Notes under the pieces: model-generated | Seen by the model: the letters and a program-made list of their open reading frames with translations, nothing else | What the model was told of the DNA's origin: nothing | Databases searched by the model: none | Position numbers and translations under genes: made by a program | Virus record (IMG/VR): IMGVR_UViG_3300020378_001929 | Span: 1 to 64,000 of that record | Direction: 5' to 3' (one strand) | DNA: 64,000 bases | Source of the DNA: a virus | Part shown: piece after piece, positions 21,386-31,900 of the stretch | How positions within the stretch are numbered: the first letter of the stretch is position 1 | Layout of the letters: the number at the start of each line of letters is the position of its first letter

Positions 21386-24300
21386 TCATTCTTCCTTAAG
21401 TATTTGTACTTTATTCTGACTAAACACAATATTTAAATCTATCTTTTTTCCTGTTTTCTTAGAAGTGCACCTAATCTTGAATTTTTTGTCCCACAAGCTG
21501 TCTTCACCAGATGCCTTGCCAAGTGAGAGTTTGTCTATATCTGGTGCAGTCTTCTGAAAAGATTTTGTATCTACTTTTGTTCTTATTCCAAGATCTTCTC
21601 TTAATTTTTGTAGCGCAGTTTTTTTACCAGATGACGCGATATCTTCCAGAGCCAGATCAAAATTAACAACTTTTTGTTCTAAGTTTGGTGAAATTTTTAT
21701 TCGCCGAGAGAAAGATTTTTTAAATTCTGCAGGCTTTGGATACATTTCATATGGTTCCATATCCATTATGATACCGTTTTCATAACTAATCATCCTGACT
21801 CTGAACACCTCTGTTGGGTTGGACACCCCTCCTTTGTCGATGGTTCTAAAAGTATAGTAATAATTCTTATTTGGCTCGACCTTGTCAATTCTAAACAGTT
21901 TAGTTTTACCAACTGCCTCTGCTCTGACTATAGTTGCATCTGGTGCGTCAAAATCTGTATATTTTTCGGGCGCGTCGGGGATCCGGATCATTTCAAAATG
22001 CGTCGGTAGAGAATCTGATTTGTACATAACTCCAGACAACGGATCTGTTATAGCCTGATCGTTATACATTTCTGCAATTGACGAGAAGTCTTCTCCAAAG
22101 ATTGCGATTGGGCGCTCCATAACTTGCCCAAAAGAGTGTTGCACTAGTATTGAATATTGATCATCAATGCCTTGGTATGGCAAAAACGTAACTTGCGGTG
22201 TCATGGGCGGAAGATCAACTGTCGTAACTACTTTTTCAAAAAAGGGCGCCTTGATGATAGCCAATTTCTTATTTGACCACACTCTCATGTTAACTGGTTC
22301 GTTGCCCTCTGAGGAATCTGCGAACGCTCCGTTTGGTCCGGGCATTCTGGCATCCCAGTTAAAACTTTTATTTTGATAATATGCATACTCAGACCCAACA
22401 ACAAAGTTTATTGTAAAAACTTTATATCGATATTTCGTACCAGGTAAAATCTGAGTGTCTAAGAAATCAAATTTTTTGACCGAGTCGTTATCCATGAATA
22501 TAAACTCTTGCACTTTAACGTCAGCGTCTTGATTGTCAACATTTTTTACAACCCTGTATTTTTCAACATAGTAACCTAAAACTTCAGAATATGCTTTTCT
22601 GCCATTCAATATGTCTGCAAAACTTCTCTGTATGTCTGCATCTACTATCTGCTTCTCAAGCTGACCTAAGAATATTTGGCTCCTAATCAGCTCCTCTAGT
22701 TTTAATAAATTCTCTTTGTCCCACCCACTATAGAACAGCGGATATTCTTCTAGCTGTCTGGGCCAGTAAAGATCATGACTTCGACCATGAAGGTCTGCTA
22801 AATTTAATAGAAATTCCGGGTCTAATATCACATCTTCTGTTATATTGTGGGATTCTTTATCATTTTGGGTTCTATCTTGTGTTCGACCTAAGAAATTACC
22901 CCTGTCATCCATAGCATTGGGGTCTCTTCTTATAAGTTGGTCATCTAGAATTTTTCCAAAAATTTCTTGTGTGAATCTTCCTCTTGCAATCTCTTTTGTG
23001 GATTCGGACAACTTTGGGTTACTATCTGTCCAATATTCAGATGGATTCTCCTTGAATAGTTGCAGAAGCAAAATATCCATTTTGTTTCTCTGAAATGCTG
23101 CGTTTATAGGTCCGCCCTGCTTTGTATTTATTGAAATTTCTATGTAGTTAGTTAGGGACCCTTTGATGGACTTGTTTATTTCTTCTAGCATCTCAATCTT
23201 ATCACTTGGAAACTTTAATATTCGACTAGAATTATAAACGCTGTCACCCTCTACGAAAATATTGCCTGGGATTGGGGCTGAGACTGCTCCAGTGCCTAAA
23301 GGCGTATCACTTCGGGACTGCCCAAGTTCAGCTCCTGCTTGAGCAAGATTTTGATTAATTATCTGTTCGGACGCCGCGAGAGCTGGGTTGTTAAGGGTTG
23401 CAGAATAGATAGACTGCCTTGTTTGAGTATCTGCTTCATACCCCACAATAGTTCGTTGATTTAGTTCTACAAGTCCGTCCGGTAGATTCTCTATTAGTGT
23501 GTTACCAGAGTCAATACTCTTGTTAATCTGTTTTGCTTGATAGTATTCATAAACACTTGGAATAGCTAGCTCTGAAGTAAGTCCTAATCTTAATTCGTGA
23601 TTTCCAATTGTTGGTTTGATCGCAACACTATCAAATCTAGAAAAGAGGATCTGATTTAGCTCCTCTTCGTGATATGCTACGGGGGCGTCAAAAACAAAGT
23701 CTCTCAGAGCGTTTCTACCTAAATCCTCTCTAGTCCCATCTGACTCTACAAGTAAACCTGAAAACTTTATTGCGGGTGTTCGATAAAATCTCTTAAGTGG
23801 TTGCCCACCATTTTGTGCGCGAAGGAGAGGGTATGTTTTCGAGTGTCGACCTCTTACAAAAAAGTCCATCACTTTCCCAGTAGAGTTTAGAAAAAACTGC
23901 TTCATGCGATTTAATTGTTCAGCATTCCACTCGCACCTAATATATTCTACTGTATTGAATCCCTCAAAATTAAGTCTCTCAGGAGCATTATCATTTTCAG
24001 GCGCCGCGTGAGTAACTTTCCTGTAGAACTCCGGGTTAATTCTGAACATTGGCTTATCCGTAAAGGTACCTATTATTTCTGCAAGAGTGTCTCCATAGCT
24101 CCATGGACCAACTGTATAATTTTGTATTGATCTTTCATCTTCAGGGTCGAGTCTTGGATCGCCGAAGGGCTTACAGAACAATTGTTCCGATGACCTAAAT
24201 TTGGAGTGAAACCAAAAAGATTGCATTGTCAGCCTAAAATTATCTATTTGTTCTAAAACTTTCTCATCTTCTTTCCTTGCGAGGTATAAAGACGGGTGGC

Positions 24301-24730
24301 TAATCATAGCAAAACGCGGTACTGGATCACTTTCATCTGCGGGGGATTCTATGAACAGTGATTCGTTTATTGTTGTTAGGTCTCGGGTTGCGGACAGGTA
24401 TTGCGCATCTCGATTAGGCACCGGGACAACTAAGTCTTCAGATCTGGGTATTTCATCAGATTCCTGCAAAATAAAAGGAGTAATAGGTGGAAGCACAGGA
24501 GTTCCCTGTACGGCGTTGAAAACCGTCGCGAAGGGGTTGGCGCCTTCGGATCTTGGTGGTGGCGCAGGTGCAGGCTCCGGTGGGTTTCTTAAGCTGTCAG
24601 CATCAACACATTCATACACTCCATCTACTAGCGTGCGCACTTGACCGGGTGGGCAAACTGGTCCCACTGAACCAGTCGATGTTGCCGACCCTAAATCTAT
24701 ATCTGGTTCACATGGGTTTTTTACTGCCAT
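21386..24730 (-). CDS. Large baseplate/tail structural protein, unknown (1114 aa)
   Basis: The first 30-45 residues hold a small cysteine pattern (VCPPGQVRTLVDGVYECVDA) followed by a Pro/Ala-rich linker. Residues about 150-360 are mixed alpha/beta (SFWFHSKFRSSEQLFCKPFG, EYIRCEWNAEQLNRMKQFFLNSTGKVMDFFVRG). Two segments read like fibronectin-III strands: ILPGTKYRYKVFTINFVVGSEY (about 755) and VEPNKNYYYTFRTIDKGGVSNP (about 965). No enzyme motif is visible. It is flanked by unknown structural genes in the post-wedge block. Function is inferred only as a virion tail/baseplate component, possibly an adhesin arm. Confidence 0.75.
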   Translation of the reverse strand: MAVKNPCEPDIDLGSATSTGSVGPVCPPGQVRTLVDGVYECVDADSLRNPPEPAPAPPPRSEGANPFATVFNAVQGTPVLPPITPFILQESDEIPRSEDLVVPVPNRDAQYLSATRDLTTINESLFIESPADESDPVPRFAMISHPSLYLARKEDEKVLEQIDNFRLTMQSFWFHSKFRSSEQLFCKPFGDPRLDPEDERSIQNYTVGPWSYGDTLAEIIGTFTDKPMFRINPEFYRKVTHAAPENDNAPERLNFEGFNTVEYIRCEWNAEQLNRMKQFFLNSTGKVMDFFVRGRHSKTYPLLRAQNGGQPLKRFYRTPAIKFSGLLVESDGTREDLGRNALRDFVFDAPVAYHEEELNQILFSRFDSVAIKPTIGNHELRLGLTSELAIPSVYEYYQAKQINKSIDSGNTLIENLPDGLVELNQRTIVGYEADTQTRQSIYSATLNNPALAASEQIINQNLAQAGAELGQSRSDTPLGTGAVSAPIPGNIFVEGDSVYNSSRILKFPSDKIEMLEEINKSIKGSLTNYIEISINTKQGGPINAAFQRNKMDILLLQLFKENPSEYWTDSNPKLSESTKEIARGRFTQEIFGKILDDQLIRRDPNAMDDRGNFLGRTQDRTQNDKESHNITEDVILDPEFLLNLADLHGRSHDLYWPRQLEEYPLFYSGWDKENLLKLEELIRSQIFLGQLEKQIVDADIQRSFADILNGRKAYSEVLGYYVEKYRVVKNVDNQDADVKVQEFIFMDNDSVKKFDFLDTQILPGTKYRYKVFTINFVVGSEYAYYQNKSFNWDARMPGPNGAFADSSEGNEPVNMRVWSNKKLAIIKAPFFEKVVTTVDLPPMTPQVTFLPYQGIDDQYSILVQHSFGQVMERPIAIFGEDFSSIAEMYNDQAITDPLSGVMYKSDSLPTHFEMIRIPDAPEKYTDFDAPDATIVRAEAVGKTKLFRIDKVEPNKNYYYTFRTIDKGGVSNPTEVFRVRMISYENGIIMDMEPYEMYPKPAEFKKSFSRRIKISPNLEQKVVNFDLALEDIASSGKKTALQKLREDLGIRTKVDTKSFQKTAPDIDKLSLGKASGEDSLWDKKFKIRCTSKKTGKKIDLNIVFSQNKVQILKEE

Positions 24731-24754
24731 ATGCTTAGCCTCTCCGTTTTCATT

Positions 24755-27700
24755 TTAGTATCCTGATCCTCCTTTGGGTCCCGAACTTACACCAGTGGAT
24801 GGCGAAGACTGGATTTGAGGTCTCACACTAGTTTGCGATTGAACTCTTGGGCGAGATGAACTACTTCTACTGCGTCTGCCCGCGGGCTTATTTTCCTGAC
24901 TTGGCGATGATCTGACATTATTGACCGGTTGGGCGCCTTTTAGACTATTGGCTGTTGCTTCTTGGATCACAACGCCGAAGGGACCGGGAGTGTCAGACTT
25001 AATTATTACGCCTTGTTCATCGTAAGTAAATGTCTCGAACTGTTTACCTTCAAGTTCACCAACTGTATTACGCACGTCCATAGATCTACTTTCTCTGTTA
25101 CTAGCTAAGCTTGTTCTCGTGGTTGACCTTTCTTGATATGTGTTCGCCCTATAGCTAGCTGATTGAGTAGAGTTTCTTGCTGAGATTAAGCTCTTTATCG
25201 TATCATAAGCTTCTCCTAATGTACTAGAGTTTAACTCAATATCCCTATATTTGTTTTCCATCTGCTTGATAAATATTTCTTGATTTTCTGATGTTTCTAT
25301 TGTGTTTATGATTGAGTTTTGCAAATCTTTTGAGATAGGATCTAATCTTTCTTTGTCTTTATTGTCTGGCTCACCTTCAAAGCCTAGGTTTGTTGAGCTT
25401 AAAATTCCTTCTAGCGAGGTGCCGCCGACAGAGTTAAGTAGCTCGTTTAATTCGTTGATACTATTGAAAACTCCCTCTTTTGGATCTGGTGTTGTTGGCG
25501 GAGCAGTCCTAGATCTTTCAATCGCCGCCATAATACGGGCATGCGCGCGATTTAAGATTTCAGGATCGTTACTTCGCCCTGGGGATGTTTCCCATAAGTC
25601 TTGTGTTCGATATAACTTATCATCATTTACAATATAACCCTCTTCAGGATTTGAGGCTTCTTCTTTTGCTAAAATATCAGTGATGACATCTATAGTAAAT
25701 ATTCTAGATATCTGAGAACTCTCTTCGGATGCCGGCTCGAAAAGCACAGCATTCTTACTCAGCGCTGACATTTGTGAAGTTGTAACGCCAGAAACCATAA
25801 TTAAGCTATCTGGAAAGTTTATTCCTGACTTTATGCTCTTCTTTTTGTTTCCAAAATTCTGACCGTCGTAAGAAGAGGCGGTGTTGGCTGTGGACAATTT
25901 TTTCACTTTGTCATATAATTTAAAACACAAGTTTTCAAAAAACTCTAAACTCTCGACTGTTGTACTTTTTGGAAGCAAAGATTCAACTATGCTATCTATT
26001 TTTCTAAAATTACTAAATATTGATTCTGCTGTTATAAGATAGTATACCACACAGTAGGATCTGACGACCTTATTCACAACATTAAGATATTGACTTTGGG
26101 CTCGTTCTTTGAACTCTAAAGTAAAATCCTGTATAGAATGGTCGTAGTTTCCTCTCATCACTTCTGAAGATGGTGGAACGGTTGTCTTAAACTGATAACC
26201 ACTGTAAAATAATGAATTTTCCTGACTGATAAATGGTCTTTGTGCTTCTTTTACATACCCCGAGTATGCGTCAAGTCTTTTCTTAAAATCTTTTAGGTGC
26301 TTTTTAAGTGTCTTTAGTACCCCATCTTCCATTGTCAAGTCAACAACATATCTGTATTTTCCTGTATTATAGTTTTCAAATAGGTCATAATCATGCACTT
26401 CTATCAGAGATTTTCTTGGCAAAGGTCCCGAATTTCCACTAGATGGAGGTTGGAAGATTCTTGCCTTTTTGTTGCTAGCCTCTTTTATTATTCTTCCCCC
26501 GGAAACCTCTCTATCAGCGGTAGTGCGAATAATTTCTCTTTTTAGCTCAGTTTGGTCGTACCTTTCATACGCCGGTGATGACACTGAGTTATTTCCAAGT
26601 TGGCTATTAGTAACTCTTTCTCTGTTAACAACCAGCGCTCTTACCGTTGATGCGTCAGTAAAATCATTTAGTAGTCGCGCGCTGAATTCAGCTGATCCTC
26701 TTGATGTTTTATATTTTTCTCTGTGGGCGTCTATAAGATATCCAAACCTAGAATTTGTAGACACAATATCTAACACATCAATAAACATATGAGAGCCATG
26801 AAAGCTTCGACTATTGTTCACGCCAATCCAAGATTTTGGAGTGCCTGAAAGTGGGTTAAAATTATCCTTTTTTATTGATAATATTGCTCTTCTCTTAAGA
26901 TATTCAGAAGCTTGAGATTGGTTGTTATCTTGTGAAAATTCTATGATTTGACCGAGTTGAGCCTTCAATGATCTTAATATAGTGTCCCCAAAAGCTAACG
27001 GACCAGTGTCGGACACCGTTGGCTGAGCTGACATAAATGTATATCCCGAAAACGTATTTTTCTGAGTTAGTGGCTTTCCGTCGTGCCCGAGGGCGCGCTG
27101 AGTGAATTTTGATACAATCTTTGTATTTTTAACTTCTCTGACTTGTAATTTAGCTGCTTCAGACATTCTTTCTGCAAAAGCTGGTCCCGACATATACCCA
27201 ATATATCCATTTGGACCAGGAAAGTCTGAAGTGTGCTCGTGGACTGGTCCACTGTATCTGGCACCGTCGGGGGTAAAAAACGCCTTTCTTTTTGCAGGAA
27301 CGATAAAATCTTGATATGAAACATTTTCTTCATCTTTAATGAGACATTTTTCAAACAAAAGCGGTCCGGACAGTTTAGAAAAAGATGCAATTGCAGACTT
27401 GGGTAAGTCGAAGTCCTCATGTAGCCCTTCTAAATCTATTGATGCAAACGCCATTAGATTCAGTCCATCGATGTCGCTACTAAGGGGATCCCCATTAAAC
27501 GGAACCCTTATGTTAAAAGAGGTATTGTATCCTTCAGGATCGGCTAACGCTGTAGAATCTAAAGGCTCTGTGCCGTATTTTCTCTGTTTAGGATCTTTAT
27601 TAAAATCTTCTTCTTGAAATATTTCGTCTAACGAGACAGCTGCCCATCCAAAAAATTTGTACGGATTATAGCCCGGTCTGGTGGTAAAGCGAGCCCACCA

Positions 27701-28021
27701 CTGTAACTTGCCGCCTTCATCGCCAAGAGCATGATGCCACAATCTGTAAACATTCGCCATGCCGGCAGCTTGGCTTAAACTGGCTATTCGAGTTTCAGGG
27801 TAATAAAAATCAGCCATCCCGCTAGGAGACAATGGCGGAGAGGCAATGAAATAGTACTTTATGTATTGGCTAAATTCTGAGGATCCAATCCAGTTTGTGT
27901 AACTTAGATTTCTAGGTCTTTGCAAAACTGCTTGAATTTCCATATCTTTTTCCGATATTGCAACTTTTTTTATTGCAAACTTTGGAAGAAGTTCGGAATT
28001 CTGAACATAATAGTCTGTCAT
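24755..28021 (-). CDS. Large structural protein, unknown (1088 aa)
   Basis: A 1088-residue protein without recognised domains. The N-terminal region is aromatic-rich and beta-structured (YVQNSELLPKFAIKKVAISE, KLQWWARFTTRPGYNPYKFFGWAAVSLDEIF). The middle is helical with long charged stretches (about 560-730, including VDLTMEDGVLKTLKKHLKDFKKRL). The last 130 residues are low-complexity Ser/Arg/Pro/Gln ending SSGPKGGSGY, which looks disordered. Its ATG overlaps the upstream 297-residue gene stop by 4 nt (ATGA), so the two are likely partners. Virion structural role by location only. Confidence 0.75.
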   Translation of the reverse strand: MTDYYVQNSELLPKFAIKKVAISEKDMEIQAVLQRPRNLSYTNWIGSSEFSQYIKYYFIASPPLSPSGMADFYYPETRIASLSQAAGMANVYRLWHHALGDEGGKLQWWARFTTRPGYNPYKFFGWAAVSLDEIFQEEDFNKDPKQRKYGTEPLDSTALADPEGYNTSFNIRVPFNGDPLSSDIDGLNLMAFASIDLEGLHEDFDLPKSAIASFSKLSGPLLFEKCLIKDEENVSYQDFIVPAKRKAFFTPDGARYSGPVHEHTSDFPGPNGYIGYMSGPAFAERMSEAAKLQVREVKNTKIVSKFTQRALGHDGKPLTQKNTFSGYTFMSAQPTVSDTGPLAFGDTILRSLKAQLGQIIEFSQDNNQSQASEYLKRRAILSIKKDNFNPLSGTPKSWIGVNNSRSFHGSHMFIDVLDIVSTNSRFGYLIDAHREKYKTSRGSAEFSARLLNDFTDASTVRALVVNRERVTNSQLGNNSVSSPAYERYDQTELKREIIRTTADREVSGGRIIKEASNKKARIFQPPSSGNSGPLPRKSLIEVHDYDLFENYNTGKYRYVVDLTMEDGVLKTLKKHLKDFKKRLDAYSGYVKEAQRPFISQENSLFYSGYQFKTTVPPSSEVMRGNYDHSIQDFTLEFKERAQSQYLNVVNKVVRSYCVVYYLITAESIFSNFRKIDSIVESLLPKSTTVESLEFFENLCFKLYDKVKKLSTANTASSYDGQNFGNKKKSIKSGINFPDSLIMVSGVTTSQMSALSKNAVLFEPASEESSQISRIFTIDVITDILAKEEASNPEEGYIVNDDKLYRTQDLWETSPGRSNDPEILNRAHARIMAAIERSRTAPPTTPDPKEGVFNSINELNELLNSVGGTSLEGILSSTNLGFEGEPDNKDKERLDPISKDLQNSIINTIETSENQEIFIKQMENKYRDIELNSSTLGEAYDTIKSLISARNSTQSASYRANTYQERSTTRTSLASNRESRSMDVRNTVGELEGKQFETFTYDEQGVIIKSDTPGPFGVVIQEATANSLKGAQPVNNVRSSPSQENKPAGRRSRSSSSRPRVQSQTSVRPQIQSSPSTGVSSGPKGGSGY

Positions 28022-28911
28022 TTGTTGTCTCCGTAAGTAGGAGTCGTGGGACCGGGTTCAGATCGGGGTTCTGGTAGACGCTCTGCGGCTGCAGCGTTTT
28101 TAGCAAGGGTCATATTAGTATTTTCGTTTATAACTTCTTCGTCTATTTCATCATCAACGACTATCTTAATATATTTAGAAACCTCTTCCTCAGTCTCAAG
28201 TCGAACCCACTTTCCATCATCCTTCTCTTTGAAAATTTCTATGTCGAAGTTTTCCAGTAGGTCGTCTACCTCCAGCTCTTCAAGATCTATAAGGACATCC
28301 TGCTCGTTGTGCGCTATAGAGGTTTTATCTAAAAATTCTATTTTTTTAGCCATCAGGTCCATATAGTATTCTCTTTCGAGAATCTCGTCAGGGACTTCTA
28401 CCTGTTTTCTTCTATCTTCTAGTAATTCGTGGGATGCAGAAAAATTTAATTGGGGAATTGGTAAAGCAATCCCTTCAACTGTAGTTGTTTGCTTCGGATT
28501 CTTAATCTCTGAATCTTCTGCTTTTACTCTAAAAGTTGGCGATTCTTTTTCATTTACCCTGCTGTGTTGTAGAGGGTACTTCAGGATCCTGCCTTGTAGA
28601 AACGGATCTTGTCTTCTTTTGATTTCTGGAAAAGTCTTTACTGATCCTGAGTTTATTAAATTTTGATTCTCTTCAAACCTTTTTTCGATTGGTATCACAA
28701 GATATTGGGTCTTTAGCCTCTGAGCTTCTTCTATTCTCTCGGTTGAGCGTTTTTGGGTTTCCTTTATCCCGGCGAATTCAGAATTATAAATTATGTCATC
28801 GTCAAAAAAACAATAATACACAGGCTTGAAAAACCCTCTCGCTAAAAGGTTTTTTCCAAATTGAGTTAATTTTATGTCTATTACATCCTGTTTTTTATCA
28901 AAAAATGACAC
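28018..28911 (-). CDS. Structural protein sharing an N-terminal domain with the gene at 20255 (297 aa)
   Basis: Residues 8-45 (QDVIDIKLTQFGKNLLARG.FK..YYCFFDDDIIYN) match the pattern of the 351-residue protein at 21310 (DIILDAVLTDAG...MARG.FKITKFAFGDEEINY): IxLT..G...ARG.F, then F.D..I.Y. The rest is charged and helical, with acidic stretches near 205-265 (DVLIDLEELEVDDLLENF, EEEVSKYIKIVVDDEIDEEV). Stop and start codons overlap with the downstream 1088-residue gene. The conserved N-terminal domain may dock these proteins to a common baseplate partner (inference). Confidence 0.75.
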   Translation of the reverse strand: MSFFDKKQDVIDIKLTQFGKNLLARGFFKPVYYCFFDDDIIYNSEFAGIKETQKRSTERIEEAQRLKTQYLVIPIEKRFEENQNLINSGSVKTFPEIKRRQDPFLQGRILKYPLQHSRVNEKESPTFRVKAEDSEIKNPKQTTTVEGIALPIPQLNFSASHELLEDRRKQVEVPDEILEREYYMDLMAKKIEFLDKTSIAHNEQDVLIDLEELEVDDLLENFDIEIFKEKDDGKWVRLETEEEVSKYIKIVVDDEIDEEVINENTNMTLAKNAAAAERLPEPRSEPGPTTPTYGDNK

Positions 28912-28932
28912 TGGGTGACCTCAACTTATAGA

Positions 28933-31900
28933 TTAATCGTAATTATAGCTATCGATTTTGGCTTCTAGCTTAATTAGTTCCACAAAAGAAAAGTAATCGT
29001 ATGGCCAGTTGTAATGAACTAAGCGTTTCCCAGTGCTTGTTTTGCCTGGGAGGGCGTCTGGAAAAGTCCCCTTTGTCACCGCAGGGCGGCTAGCCCTAAG
29101 ATACTCTAGTCTTTCTAGGTTTTGTGACCGCGGATCAATAGACCTTCTTCTTATTGTTTCCAAATTGTCGATACCTCTTTGCTTGACTTTAAAAACAATC
29201 CATCTAGTCTTGTTTTCTTCATCAGGAGAAAACAAGTTTCTTGGCTCAGAGACGGGAGATAGATTCTCTCCTGTCAAGTTTGCTGTTTCTAGGTAGTGGC
29301 TTACAAATGAAATATCGTTGTGGCTCCTGAGTCGACCTTCTAGGGCTCTGTTTGAGTTTGATTTTCTTGCAATCGCAGAACTATTCAGAGATTTGGGGTA
29401 AAGGTTCTGCCAAATATTGCTTAAATCTTCTGCATCGAAAGATGCATGGAATTGAAAAAAGTACATCATAAATGGGTCTTGTACCCTTGCGTTTTCTGGT
29501 ACATTTATAAAATCAAACTGAGGTGGGAGTATGAACTCTTCCATCATAAATAGTTGATATTCTATTGCGTCTAGTGGTCCACTGTTGAATGGGGTTTTCA
29601 TTCTACCGTCAAGTGTTGCGCGGAATTCATTATAATCTTCTAAGGTCAGGATCCTATCCGTTAAAACATCAGTCTCCTTTGTGATTTTCATGTTTCTCAC
29701 ATTGTCACTTGCCTTGTTGTACATATCTTCATTAAATTTGATAAATTCAACTCTATTATCTAAATCTTCACGCAAAACATATGGTATAGCCACTATTGCT
29801 TCTTTGACAACCTTCCTATCTTCAACTGTACCAACTTTATCTCTGTACTTTTTTGCTAACTTTAGATTAGCTGCAGATGGTTCTTCTTGGTCATTGAACC
29901 CTAATCTTGCGGCGAGACCAGGGGTGTTGGCGCCAATGGGGACGTCTATTATTGAAAGGTAGTATCCTTTTTTATCCGACTCTTTTAATAATTGTCCTTT
30001 TTGATGCCACATTCCAGTAGAACCAGTCAAAAAGCTGCCGGGAGTAGTTCCTTCTCTGGGTGCGCCAACTCCGTCATAGTACCTATCCCATTGGCGTTCT
30101 TTCCATGGGGATCCAGATACTTGGACTGTCGTACTATTTGCTAAGTCATAAGCTGTTGCTTTTACTGACTTAAAATCTAAAACTGGACTTTCCCATTTTG
30201 TTTGTATTACCCATCTCTCTCTTAAGTTGTTGGGATCCAAAGGCACCACATTCAAGGCACCATCGCCATCGGCGCCGTGTCCCCTGATTTGATCAAAGTT
30301 GTCTGTTCTTAGGGCTGCTATCATACCAAGATTCAGGGAAGCAGAAAGCGACATTGCGTGGTGATAATTTGTGTTGCTATGAGTGCCAGTTTTGGGATCA
30401 GGAACATCGGCATTGCTAGCCTCTTCAACAAAATTATAATATGCATACGAACTAGAGTTCATGACCTCTCTAACTGTATAATCTTTTGTAACAGTAGGGG
30501 AAAAGGTCACTTCAACATACGGTGCGCTGTTTGCGTCCAAAAACGAAGGCACATAGGGCATATACCCATGAGTGTTGGAAACTTTCGTTGTTGTCTTGGT
30601 AAAACCTGCAGATCCCGTTGATTGAAACGGCGTGAACACATCGGATGTTGCGTTTGAATATATATGCCCTTGATATGATGAAGTTATGTGCGAACTGTTC
30701 TTTTCACCATAGGCATTTGACCCAAAGAAAGCCACCCCATGATCGTTTGATACTGTTGACGTACCAGAACCGCCCTTACAATTCACAAACACCCCAACGT
30801 TAGAGGTTGCGCCGATGAGGGTAGTCATTGCGTTCGACGGCATGACGTTGTCGAGATAAGCCTGAGTTGATGAGATGTTGGTAGATTCTTTATAGTCTAA
30901 ATTTGTAGAACCAGATATCACCAGAGTGCTGCCGTCTATATGAACCTTGTTCGTTCCAGATGTTGAAAACCCTAAACCAAGCACAGAGCTTGTTAGGAGT
31001 GTTCTGATTGTTGCCATGACCTCTGCCGCAGATGGCGCTTTAAGTCCGGCGCCGGCATCTTCTTGCACCCTAATGGCTGCAAAATTGTTTGCCACTGTTG
31101 GGTATGGGAAATTTTGGTTGCCAGAGATGTTCCGGAAAGCAACTGCTGTTCCGAGGTTGGCTGTACCTTGCGCGCTCGTGACGCCGAATCGGTTTGCTCG
31201 CGAAGTTGCTGGGACTGTTACCAGACCTTGCAGGGCTCTTTCGATATAATTTTCAATACTGTTATCTGCATCATCAACCCAAGAATAAAAACCAGAAGCA
31301 CTATGATAAAGCATTATTTCAATATTGTCATCTGGACCTTGGATAAAGATTCTAGGATTTCTTGTGTAGTGTCCAGCAGTCGACCCGGTCAAAGTGTAAC
31401 CGGCATTTGAATTACTTGATCCAGATGGATGCCGCATTGTTAACTTGATGTGCGCTGGAATTCCAACGGGGTTACCTTGATACTTGGTTATGGCAACACC
31501 GGTGCCATCGCTACCTGCTTCCGCTACGGGTGGACCGAAGGCTGAGTGCCTGTCATACATCATGGTATCAACGTTTTCCAAGTAAATTCTCATCTTGTAA
31601 TCGTTTCCAGAAGTAAACGTTTGTTTTCCTGGTTTTGAGACCTTTGTTGTCAAATCCCCATCCTTAAGGAAAAAGTTTACAGTCTCTGCGGCAAAGTTTT
31701 GCATTGCCAAAGTATAGGGAGCCAGCTGGGATGTCAAGCTTCCTTCATTGTTTACAAAGAGCGAACCTATGTCTTTCTTTGCAAGAGTATTAAAAGATCC
31801 GAATAGTGCTGGTCTCTCAATAATTTTATTAAACTGTTGATTTCCATAAATAAGACTAGCACTTGGGTGAGGTTCGTTGTCATAAATTCTAACGTTAAAC

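Noticed and set aside
29547-29555. Sixth ACTATTTAT copy (minus strand)
   Set aside because: It is inside the coding sequence of the 3949-aa protein, with no gene start nearby, so probably a chance match or a cryptic site.
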